A DNA stretch of 64,000 nt from Pseudomonas grandcourensis. GTDB lineage: Bacteria; Pseudomonadota; Gammaproteobacteria; Pseudomonadales; Pseudomonadaceae. Numbering within the stretch: the stretch's first letter is position 1; every line of letters starts with the position of its first letter. The notes beneath the pieces are model-generated. The model did no database searches, was not told where the DNA came from, and saw only the letters and a program-made list of their open reading frames with translations. A program made the translations under genes and the position numbers. The DNA lies in NCBI RefSeq assembly GCF_039909015.1, contig NZ_CP150919.1:4068501-4132500 (forward strand), written 5' to 3'. Positions 42,089 through 48,854 of this stretch are shown in pieces.

Positions 42089-42104
42089 TAAAGAAAACCC
42101 CTAG
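42089..42104. promoter_or_regulatory. Candidate response-regulator box between iacA and the kinase gene
   Basis: TAAAGAAAACCCCTAG is matched (14/16) by the reverse complement of 33059-33074, upstream of iacG and the response regulator. The flanking CGACTA also occurs in the other site. It is about 128 nt upstream of iacA and 89 nt upstream of the kinase gene. Confidence 0.6.
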
Positions 42105-42192
42105 ACCCCCACCGATTACCTCTGAGCGCATCCCGCTGTGCGAGCAGGTATAAAACGCCATACTGCAAATCTCTGCCGTCAGGGGCCGTGCG

Positions 42193-43665
42193 ATGTACCA
42201 GCCAAAACCGAACGACTTTTATGCGCTGATCGAAGCCATGCCGCTGTGCATCATTCTTCATGACGCGCACACCAAGGAAATTCTCTGGGCCAACGCCGCT
42301 GCCCTGGCGGCGCTGGGCTTTACCCTGGAAGAACTGACGCCGCTCAAGGCCCCGGACATGACCCGCGACGCACCGAAGTACCGGCGCTCGGTGGGATTGC
42401 GCTGGCTGGAAGGCGCAGCCCGCACCGGGCAACGGGCCATCGAGTGGTGCTATCGCTCCAAGCAAGGGGTGGAGATTCTTTCCGAGGCGGTGGCGACCCT
42501 GGTGCACCTGGACGGTCGCGATGTGCTGATGGTGCAGTTCCGCGACATTTCCAAGGAGGACAAGGTCAAGCGCGACCTCAAACGTTTCGAAAGTCGACTC
42601 ACGGCGTTCATGCAGGACCTGGCCGAAGGCGTGGCCGTACTCGGGCCAGGGGGCGATATCCGCTTTATCAGCGACTCCGGCGCGCACCTGCTCAACAGCG
42701 AAGTGCACAAGCTGATGGGCAAGAACTTCCTGGCCTGGTGCGACGACGCATCCGGTCAGCGCCTGTTGCAACAGCTTGCCCATAAGACGCCGGAGCACGC
42801 GCCGTTCAACGTGCATTACAAGGTGCAGCGGCGTGACGGCGAGTGGCGCTGGCATGACGCAACCTGCCGCTACATCGAGATCGAGGACGATCTGGTCGGC
42901 CACCTGCTGCTGTTCCGCGACGTCACCGAGCAAGTACAGGCCGAAGAGGCGCGGCGGGTCAGCGAGCAGAAACTCGAGTACCTGGCGCGCTACAACGCCA
43001 TGGGTGAAATGGCCGTAGCCATCGCTCATGAACTGAGCCAACCCTTGGCGGCGACCCGCAACTTTATTGAAGGCGCGGTGATTCGCCTGGGCAACGCCGG
43101 CGAAACCGATCAAGGCGTCGCCTGGGGCTTACAGAGCGCCGTGCGGCAGATCGAGCACGCCTCGGTGATCATCAAGAGCGTGCGCGATTACGTGGTCAAG
43201 CTGGAGCAGACCGAAGAGCTGGTCGACCTTAATGAGCTGCTGCGCGAAACCCGCTACTTCATCAGCCTGCGGGCCGATCCGAGCCTGGTGCGCGTGGAAA
43301 TCGTCACTGCGCCCGAACCGCTGCGGGTGAGTTGCGAGAAGGTGCTGATCGGCCAGGTGATCCTCAACCTGGCCTTCAACGCCATCGAGGAAATGGCCGA
43401 TCTGCCCACTGAACGTCGGTTGCTGCGCATCCATGCCAGCCGCGAGAACGACGTGGCCCTGGTGCGCATCGAAGACTGCGGGCGCGGCATCCAGGCCCAG
43501 GCGCAGGAGAAGCTGTTCGACGGCTTTTTCTCATCCAAGGTCAGCGGCAACGGCATCGGCCTGGCGCTGTGCAAGAACATCATCGGCCGCCACCGTGGCG
43601 ATATCTGGGCGCAAAACCTGGAGCCGTGCGGCGCGGTGTTTACCTTCTCCCTGCCCCTCGCCTGA
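42193..43665 (+). CDS. Soluble PAS-domain sensor histidine kinase
   Basis: A 490-residue kinase without membrane spans, so it senses an intracellular signal. Two PAS domains (about 8-125 and 133-250; the second ends with HLLLFRDVTEQVQAEEARR) precede the phospho-acceptor His279 in AIAHELSQPLAATRNFIEG. The ATPase domain has an N-box (VILNLAFNAIEEM) and G-boxes (IEDCGRGI, KVSGNGIGLALCKNIIGRHRG). This layout resembles FixL/TtrS-like kinases that pair with FixJ-type regulators. The likely partner is the regulator encoded at 33190, at the other end of the iac genes. It is divergent from iacA. Ligand may be indole-3-acetate or a product; this is inference. Confidence 0.9.
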   Translation: MYQPKPNDFYALIEAMPLCIILHDAHTKEILWANAAALAALGFTLEELTPLKAPDMTRDAPKYRRSVGLRWLEGAARTGQRAIEWCYRSKQGVEILSEAVATLVHLDGRDVLMVQFRDISKEDKVKRDLKRFESRLTAFMQDLAEGVAVLGPGGDIRFISDSGAHLLNSEVHKLMGKNFLAWCDDASGQRLLQQLAHKTPEHAPFNVHYKVQRRDGEWRWHDATCRYIEIEDDLVGHLLLFRDVTEQVQAEEARRVSEQKLEYLARYNAMGEMAVAIAHELSQPLAATRNFIEGAVIRLGNAGETDQGVAWGLQSAVRQIEHASVIIKSVRDYVVKLEQTEELVDLNELLRETRYFISLRADPSLVRVEIVTAPEPLRVSCEKVLIGQVILNLAFNAIEEMADLPTERRLLRIHASRENDVALVRIEDCGRGIQAQAQEKLFDGFFSSKVSGNGIGLALCKNIIGRHRGDIWAQNLEPCGAVFTFSLPLA

Positions 43666-43696
43666 GGCACACAAATCCTGTGGCCTTACACAACCC

Positions 43697-43820
43697 CTGT
43701 GGTGAGGGGGCTTGCCCCCGTTCGGTGGCGAAGCCGCCGCAAATTCAGACGGCTCGGTCTGCCTGAAGGATCGTCAGGGGCCGCTTCGCGCCCCAACGGG
43801 GGCAAGCCCCCTCACCACAA
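43697..43820. repeat. Long inverted repeat of the GGGGGCTTGCCCCC type
   Basis: Second copy of the element at 36055-36168, with outer arms TGTGGTGAGGGGGCTTGCCC. It fills about a third of the 360-nt gap before aauB; in the rest (43821-44025) no sigma-54 or clear sigma-70 promoter was recognised. Confidence 0.85.
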
Positions 43821-44025
43821 GTGCAGCTTCACCCGCCCCCCTCTAACACCAGTCAACCCCCCGCCTTATCAGCTTGTGCAGCCAGTTTCATGACACTGGC
43901 ACAGACACACAAACACTTGGCAGGCAGCGCAATTCTCGCGATCGCGGGGCACGGCAGAATCAAAGGGTAAAAATCTGCCAAAGCACCCGCGATCCGCGTT
44001 ACCAACAATTCAGGAAGTTCCCCTT

Positions 44026-45174
44026 ATGCGAACAAACAGGATCTCCGTACAGTCAGCGCTAGGCCTGAGCCTGCTTGTACTCGGTTTGAACAGTGCCCGC
44101 GCGGACTTGCCCGCCGGTACGATTGGCCAGACCGTTCTGGCGTTTCCACCCGAAGCTCACCGCGCGTTCGTGATCGACGTCGAGTTCGACAGCTTCGTGG
44201 CGGGCCGCGTGACCGTGGTCGACCCGGACCAGAAGCGCATCCTCGGCATGGTGCCGACCGGTTTTGCTGCGCCGTCGACCCTCAGTCACGACAAGAAGAC
44301 CCTCTACAGTGCAGACATCTGGTATTCGCGCGGTACCCGTGGCACCCGCACCGACGTGCTCACCGCGTGGGACAGTTCGACCCTGTCGCCAACCTGGGAA
44401 GTGCTGATTCCGAACAAGCGCGCCGAATCGCTGACCCAGCGTTACTCGCTCAAGCCGAGCGGCGACGACAAGTTCGTCTACGTCTACAACTTCACCCCGT
44501 CGACGTCGGTGACCGTGGTCGATACCCAGGCCAAGGCCGTTGCCACGGAAATCGCCATCCCCGGTTGCGTGCTCAACTACCCGGTCGGCAACCGCCGCTT
44601 CGCCTCGCTGTGCGGCGACGGCAGCCTGCAGGTGGTGACCCTTAACGATCAGGGCCAGGAAACCGCGCGCAGCCGCACGCCGTTCTTTGATCCGAACGCG
44701 GAAAAACTGGTAGAGCGCGCCGTCAACGTCGGCGATACCTACTACTTCACCACCACGACCGGCACCGTACGCCCGGTGGATTTCGCCGGTGATGCGCCGA
44801 AGGTCCTGCCGTCCTGGTCGCTGGTTTCCGACGAGGAAAAGAAAGCCGGTTGGGCGCCGGGTGGCTGGCAGTTGATGGCCGTGGCACCGAAGCTGGACCG
44901 CCTGTACGTGCTGATGCACGACGCCCACGAAGCCATGAAGTGGGAAGACCCGAGCCCGCTGATCTGGGCGTTTGACCTCAAGACCCACAAGAAGGTGGCG
45001 ACCCTGGAAGCCTCGGCTCCGGTGTGGAGCATGCAGGCCACCGGCGACGACAAGCCGCTGTTGCTCGGCGCCGACGTGGAAGGCGGTTTGCAGATTTTCG
45101 ATCTGAAGACCAACAAGCTCACCGGCAGCATGCCGAAAGTCGCCAAGACCGCGACTCAGGTCCTGAGCTACTAA
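44026..45174 (+). CDS. aauB: TTQ amine dehydrogenase, heavy (beta-propeller) subunit
   Basis: A 382-residue periplasmic subunit of aromatic-amine/methylamine dehydrogenase. A 26-residue signal peptide ends NSARA. The mature chain is a beta-propeller (HRAFVIDVEFDSFVAGRVTVVDPDQKRILGMVPTGFAAP; TPSTSVTVVDTQAKAVATEIAIPGC; PLIWAFDLKTHKKVATLEA). It forms an alpha2-beta2 complex with the small subunit encoded by aauA and shapes the substrate channel. The order B-E-D-A with a downstream cytochrome c gene matches the aromatic amine dehydrogenase operon of Alcaligenes faecalis better than the larger methylamine operons. Proximity to the iac genes suggests tryptamine as substrate. Methylamine dehydrogenase is the alternative. 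Confidence 0.85.
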   Translation: MRTNRISVQSALGLSLLVLGLNSARADLPAGTIGQTVLAFPPEAHRAFVIDVEFDSFVAGRVTVVDPDQKRILGMVPTGFAAPSTLSHDKKTLYSADIWYSRGTRGTRTDVLTAWDSSTLSPTWEVLIPNKRAESLTQRYSLKPSGDDKFVYVYNFTPSTSVTVVDTQAKAVATEIAIPGCVLNYPVGNRRFASLCGDGSLQVVTLNDQGQETARSRTPFFDPNAEKLVERAVNVGDTYYFTTTTGTVRPVDFAGDAPKVLPSWSLVSDEEKKAGWAPGGWQLMAVAPKLDRLYVLMHDAHEAMKWEDPSPLIWAFDLKTHKKVATLEASAPVWSMQATGDDKPLLLGADVEGGLQIFDLKTNKLTGSMPKVAKTATQVLSY

Positions 45175-45185
45175 GAGGTTCGGCC

Positions 45186-45725
45186 ATGCACACAGATCCG
45201 ATCTTCATCATTGCCAGCGCCGTCGCCATCGCGGTGTTGCTGGCCAGCGCCGCGACCCACAAGTTGCGCGCGCCGGCCCGTTTCGCCCGGCAACTGGCGG
45301 ACTATCAACTGCTGCCAGAGGCGCTGGTACGCCCGATGGCACGGTTGGTGCCGTTGCTGGAACTGGCCATCGCCTTTGCCTTGCTGGTGCCGGTTTGCCG
45401 TGGTTACGCCGCGTTGAGCGCCGCCAGCCTGTTGGCACTGTACGCCGCCGCCATCGGCATCAACCTGTGGCGCGGTCGCGCGGACATCGACTGCGGTTGC
45501 GCCGGCCCCGACCAGGCACAGCCGCTGCGCCCGGTGCTGCTGCTGCGCAACAGCGCACTGGTGACTCTGGCGCTGGTGGCCAGCGTGGCGCCGGTTGTCC
45601 GCGACCTCAACCTGTTCGATGGCTTCGTGACCCTGGCCGCCGCCGCAGTCGCGCTGCTCATCTACGCCGCGGCCGATGGCTTGCTGGCGAACTCCCCTCT
45701 TCTGCTCAAATTGATTGGTAGGTAA
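45186..45725 (+). CDS. aauE: MauE/AauE-type membrane maturation protein
   Basis: A 179-residue inner-membrane protein with about four to five hydrophobic spans (IIASAVAIAVLLASAATHKL, LVPLLELAIAFALLVPV, YAALSAASLLALYAAAIGINL, FDGFVTLAAAAVALLIYAAAD). It has a CGC-type pair in RADIDCGCAGP facing a membrane boundary. MauE-family proteins are needed, with MauD, for formation of the many disulfides in the small subunit. The start at 45186 lies 11 nt after aauB; MauD follows 5 nt later. The DIDCGCAGP motif suggests electron transfer through the membrane to the thioredoxin-like AauD. Confidence 0.85.
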   Translation: MHTDPIFIIASAVAIAVLLASAATHKLRAPARFARQLADYQLLPEALVRPMARLVPLLELAIAFALLVPVCRGYAALSAASLLALYAAAIGINLWRGRADIDCGCAGPDQAQPLRPVLLLRNSALVTLALVASVAPVVRDLNLFDGFVTLAAAAVALLIYAAADGLLANSPLLLKLIGR

Positions 45726-45730
45726 TCGAA

Positions 45731-46363
45731 ATGGAAGGCTTGATTGTTTCCAACGTTCTGCTCTGGGTGCTGCTGGTAGCCGTGGCGTTTGTCGTCATGG
45801 GCCTGGTGCGGCAGATTGGCGTGCTGCACGGTCGCCTGGCGCCGGCCGGCGCGTTGATGGTGGACAAAGGCGTGGCGGTCAATGAACCCGCGCCGCAAGT
45901 CACCGCCTCCGACCGTCACGGTCGCCCAGTGAACTTCGGTTATGCCGGCGAGAAATCGCAACTGCTGTTCTTCCTCTCGCCGACCTGCCCGATCTGCAAG
46001 TCGCTGCTGCCGGCGATCAAATCCATCGCCAAGGAACAGGCCGGTAACCTCGACGTGGTGTTCGTCAGCGACGGCGACATGGACGCCCAGCAAGCACTGA
46101 TCCGCGAACACAAACTCGAAGACGCCACCTACGTGGTCGGCCCGGAAGTGGGCATGACCTACCAGATCGGCAAACTGCCCTACGCCGCCCTGATCGACAA
46201 GGCCGGTACCCTGCGCGCCAAAGGCCTGGTCAACTCCCGCGAGCACCTGGACAGCCTGTTCGAAGTCGAGCATTTGAAGCACGCCACGCTGCAGCAGTAC
46301 CTCAATGCCCAACCGCACACCCACGATCACGACCACGACCACAGCCACGGCCATAGCCACTGA
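45731..46363 (+). CDS. aauD: MauD/AauD thioredoxin-like maturation protein with His-rich tail
   Basis: A 210-residue protein with an N-terminal membrane anchor (about 5-25, LLWVLLVAVAFVVMGLV) and a periplasmic thioredoxin fold with active site CPIC (FFLSPTCPICKSLL). It is expected to form or isomerise the six disulfides of the small subunit. The C-terminus ends in a histidine/aspartate-rich tail (THDHDHDHSHGHSH), which could bind metal; this is not a known requirement of MauD function. It lies between aauE and aauA. Confidence 0.87.
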   Translation: MEGLIVSNVLLWVLLVAVAFVVMGLVRQIGVLHGRLAPAGALMVDKGVAVNEPAPQVTASDRHGRPVNFGYAGEKSQLLFFLSPTCPICKSLLPAIKSIAKEQAGNLDVVFVSDGDMDAQQALIREHKLEDATYVVGPEVGMTYQIGKLPYAALIDKAGTLRAKGLVNSREHLDSLFEVEHLKHATLQQYLNAQPHTHDHDHDHSHGHSH

Positions 46364-46381
46364 TAAGGCAGGGAGACCTTT

Positions 46382-46903
46382 ATGAAACTGCTGGATCTGT
46401 TGTTTGAGCGTTCGTCCCGCCGTGTCGCCGACACCACTTCGCGCCGTAAATTGCTGTCGCGCATGGGTTCGTTGATGGTGGCCGGTGCCGCCCTGCCCCT
46501 GCTGTTGCCGCTGGACCGCACCAGCAAGGCCCTGGCCGCGGAACCTGCGCAGGCTGGCGACCCGGGTGATCCGAACAGCTGCGACTACTGGCGCTACTGC
46601 TCCATCGACGGCTTTCTGTGCAGCTGCTGCGGCGGGTCGGTGACGTCCTGCCCTCCGGGCACCGAAGCCTCGCAAGTGACCTGGATCGGCACCTGCCGCA
46701 ACCCGGCCGATGGCAAGGACTACATCATTTCCTATAACGACTGCTGCGGTAAGCAAAGCTGCGCCCAGTGCGCCTGCACCCGTAACGACAGTGAAGAACC
46801 GGCCTACCGCCCGTTCAACAACAACGATGTGAACTGGTGCCTGGCCGCCAAATCGCACATCTACCACTGCACCGTTTCGGTCATCCGCGGCGTCGCCGTT
46901 TAA
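46382..46903 (+). CDS. aauA: TTQ amine dehydrogenase, small (catalytic) subunit
   Basis: A 173-residue periplasmic subunit carrying the tryptophan tryptophylquinone cofactor. The N-terminus has a twin-arginine-type signal (TSRRKLLSRMG). Twelve or more cysteines (DYWRYCSIDGFLCSCCGG; SYNDCCGKQSCAQCAC) form the disulfide network. Trp101 (TWIGTC) and Trp152 (VNWCLA) are 51 residues apart, as are the two TTQ tryptophans of methylamine dehydrogenase (57/108) and aromatic amine dehydrogenase (109/160). The catalytic Asp equivalents are Asp76 and Asp120. The enzyme would oxidise a primary amine to an aldehyde and ammonia, passing electrons to a c-type cytochrome or azurin. Substrate class (tryptamine, phenylethylamine or methylamine) is inferred from context. 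Confidence 0.92.
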   Translation: MKLLDLLFERSSRRVADTTSRRKLLSRMGSLMVAGAALPLLLPLDRTSKALAAEPAQAGDPGDPNSCDYWRYCSIDGFLCSCCGGSVTSCPPGTEASQVTWIGTCRNPADGKDYIISYNDCCGKQSCAQCACTRNDSEEPAYRPFNNNDVNWCLAAKSHIYHCTVSVIRGVAV

Positions 46904-46915
46904 AAAACGCGCTTT

Positions 46916-46948
46916 CCGCCGGTTGTTCGCACAATCGGCGGCTTTTTT
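46916..46948 (+). terminator. Rho-independent terminator after aauA
   Basis: The arms CCGCCGGTTGT and ACAATCGGCGG flank TCGC and are followed by CTTTTTT. It lies between aauA and the cytochrome gene, so it may reduce read-through into the latter. Confidence 0.8.
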
Positions 46949-47004
46949 ATTTTGTCCCGCTGTTTTTTTAACTTTCGCCCGCAACAAGCAAAAGGTGCTC
47001 AGTC

Positions 47005-47526
47005 ATGCGCAAGTTGCTACTCCTCGGTCTCGTTTGCGCCCTTGGCGCCCCGCTCGCCCATGCCCGGGCCATTCCCGACCCGAACCAGCATCACGCGCCG
47101 GGCAATGAATCGCTGCAAACCCCGATTGCCCAGGCCGGTTACAGCGTCGGCGTGAACTACCAGCTGCAATGCGCCGGTTGCCACCTGGGCGATGGCACGG
47201 GTTCCGCCGCCAACGACACGCCACGGATGAAAGGCTTTGTCGGCAATTTCCTGAAAGTCCCCGGTGGCCGCGAATTCCTCGTGCGGGTGCCGGGCATGTC
47301 GCAGTCGGCGTTGAACAACGCGCAACTGGCGGACTTGCTCAACTGGTTGATGCGCAAAGACGGCATGGCGGGCAACAGCCTGCCCGCCGACTATCAGCCC
47401 TACACCGCCGAAGAAGTCACGGCGTTGCGCGCCAAGACCATGCTCAACCTGCCCGGCACCCGTAGCGAGTTGATCAAGGCCATGCGTGCCCAGGGCATCG
47501 CGATCGATGACGGGATGAATGACTGA
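47005..47526 (+). CDS. Periplasmic c-type cytochrome linked to the amine dehydrogenase
   Basis: A 173-residue exported protein with a signal peptide (about 1-20, cleaved after AHA) and one haem-c site CAGCH (near residue 55). A likely axial methionine is in RVPGMSQSAL. Such a monohaem cytochrome gene follows aauA in Alcaligenes faecalis, where it is a candidate electron acceptor. Here it would take electrons from the TTQ dehydrogenase to the respiratory chain. It is separated from aauA by an intrinsic terminator, so it may also have its own promoter. The C-terminal part (LPADYQPYTAEEVTALRAKTMLNLPGTRSELIKAM) has no cofactor motif. Confidence 0.85.
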   Translation: MRKLLLLGLVCALGAPLAHARAIPDPNQHHAPGNESLQTPIAQAGYSVGVNYQLQCAGCHLGDGTGSAANDTPRMKGFVGNFLKVPGGREFLVRVPGMSQSALNNAQLADLLNWLMRKDGMAGNSLPADYQPYTAEEVTALRAKTMLNLPGTRSELIKAMRAQGIAIDDGMND

Positions 47527-47655
47527 GAACAACTTGCCCCGTGCATGACGCCCCGCTTCAACATCAACCGCCCGGACGATGGACGCGTTGACGGCAAATA
47601 AGTAACGTAACGGTGCTGTTTTCGAACCTGGAAAATCGAAAAGGGAGTTTGCATC

Positions 47656-47874
47656 GTGACCGAAGAGACAAAAACCAAAGGACCGGCTTCGTATTTCCCG
47701 TCCATTGAAAAAAAGTATGGGCAGCCGATCAGCCATTGGCTGGACCTGCTCAAGACCGTCAGCGACAAGAAACACATGGAACTGGTGGCCTGGCTCAAAA
47801 CCGAACACGGCATGGGTCATGGTCACGCCAATGCGCTGGTTGCCTATCATCTGGCAGCCACTAAAAGCGCCTAG
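47656..47874 (+). CDS. DUF4287 small conserved protein
   Basis: A 72-residue cytoplasmic protein with a GTG start supported by AAGGGAG 8 nt upstream. The sequence (YFPSIEKKYGQPISHWLDLLKTVSDKKHMELVAWLKTEHGMGHGHANALVAYHLA) matches the DUF4287 family, often called cytoplasmic proteins with a helical fold of unknown role. No operon partner is evident; the 129-nt gap upstream shows no recognised site. Confidence 0.85.
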   Translation: MTEETKTKGPASYFPSIEKKYGQPISHWLDLLKTVSDKKHMELVAWLKTEHGMGHGHANALVAYHLAATKSA

Positions 47875-47969
47875 CCATGCGCAGTCGGCGGAGTCGGGTA
47901 AAACCGGCTTCACCGTAAATCTTCCGTTGCCCTATCCTTTCATCCAAACCATTACGCCGGACATCGACC

Positions 47970-48641
47970 ATGTCAGCCCCCGAATCCACCCTCCTCGACA
48001 GCTGGCACCACAACGCCCGGGCCTGGATCGACGCCATCCGCAGCGGCTCCATCGAAAGCCGCCAAAAGGTCACCGACCAGGCCATCCTGCTGGCCGTGCT
48101 GGGTCGCCAGCCCGAGCGTGTGCTCGACATGGGTTGCGGTGAAGGCTGGTTGTTGCGTGCGCTGGCAGACCGGGGTATCGAGGCGGTCGGCGTAGATGGC
48201 GACGTGACGCTGGTGGAGGCGGCGCGGGCGGCGGGCCCCGCGCCGGTGCATTTGGCGAGCTATGAACAACTGGCTGAAGCGAAAGTCGACATCGGCCGCG
48301 ACTACAACCTGATCTGCGCCAACTTCGCCCTGCTGCACCAGGACATCATCCCCCTGCTCGCCGCCATGAACACCCTGCTCGCCCCTGGCGGCGCGCTGGT
48401 GATCCAGACGCTGCACCCCTGGGCGGCTGCGGCGGGCGATTATCAGGATGGCTGGCGGGAAGAGACCTTCGCCGGCTTCAAGGGGCAGTGGCAGCCCATG
48501 CCGTGGTATTTGCGCACTCTGTCCAGCTGGTTCAATGCGCTGGACATGGCGGGTTTTATGCTGGCCGGCCTGCAGGAGCCACAGCACCCGCAAAGCCCCG
48601 TACCACAGTCATTGCTGTTGGTGGCCGTGCCGCGACGCTGA
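47970..48641 (+). CDS. SAM-dependent methyltransferase, class I
   Basis: A 223-residue cytoplasmic enzyme with the Rossmann SAM-binding motif I VLDMGCGEGWLLRALADRG (about residues 51-69), followed by an acidic motif at the second strand (AVGVDGD). Downstream it has NLICANFALLHQDIIPLLAAMNTLLAPGGALVIQTLHPW, typical of small-molecule methyltransferases. Substrate unknown. It stands alone, with a REP-like pair after it. Confidence 0.88.
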   Translation: MSAPESTLLDSWHHNARAWIDAIRSGSIESRQKVTDQAILLAVLGRQPERVLDMGCGEGWLLRALADRGIEAVGVDGDVTLVEAARAAGPAPVHLASYEQLAEAKVDIGRDYNLICANFALLHQDIIPLLAAMNTLLAPGGALVIQTLHPWAAAAGDYQDGWREETFAGFKGQWQPMPWYLRTLSSWFNALDMAGFMLAGLQEPQHPQSPVPQSLLLVAVPRR

Positions 48642-48657
48642 GTGAGGCAAATCCTTT

Positions 48658-48741
48658 GGAAGCTTGCTCGCGATAGCCGGCTGTCAGGCACATCAATGTT
48701 GAATGTGCCGCCCTCATCGCGAGCAAGCTCGCTCCCACAGG
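48658..48741. repeat. Inverted REP pair (GCGAGCAAGCTCGCTCCCACA type)
   Basis: Opposed copies (AAGCTTGCTCGCGATAG and CATCGCGAGCAAGCTCGC) lie after the methyltransferase gene. This is a third REP family variant in the window. Confidence 0.8.
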
Positions 48742-48854
48742 TTCTGCATTTCAACTGAACGCATCACGGCCGTCAGTCATTCCGTCCAGCAACGCTACTG
48801 GCCGAGCGCCGCTTTGGCATATGATCCCGAGCCTTCGTGCGAGCAGGAGTCAAC

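Noticed and set aside
43880..43990. FeaR-type or sigma-54 sites upstream of aauB (TGGCA boxes)
   Set aside because: TGGCA occurs twice, but neither has the spacing needed for sigma-54 or a full FeaR-like site; not enough to claim.
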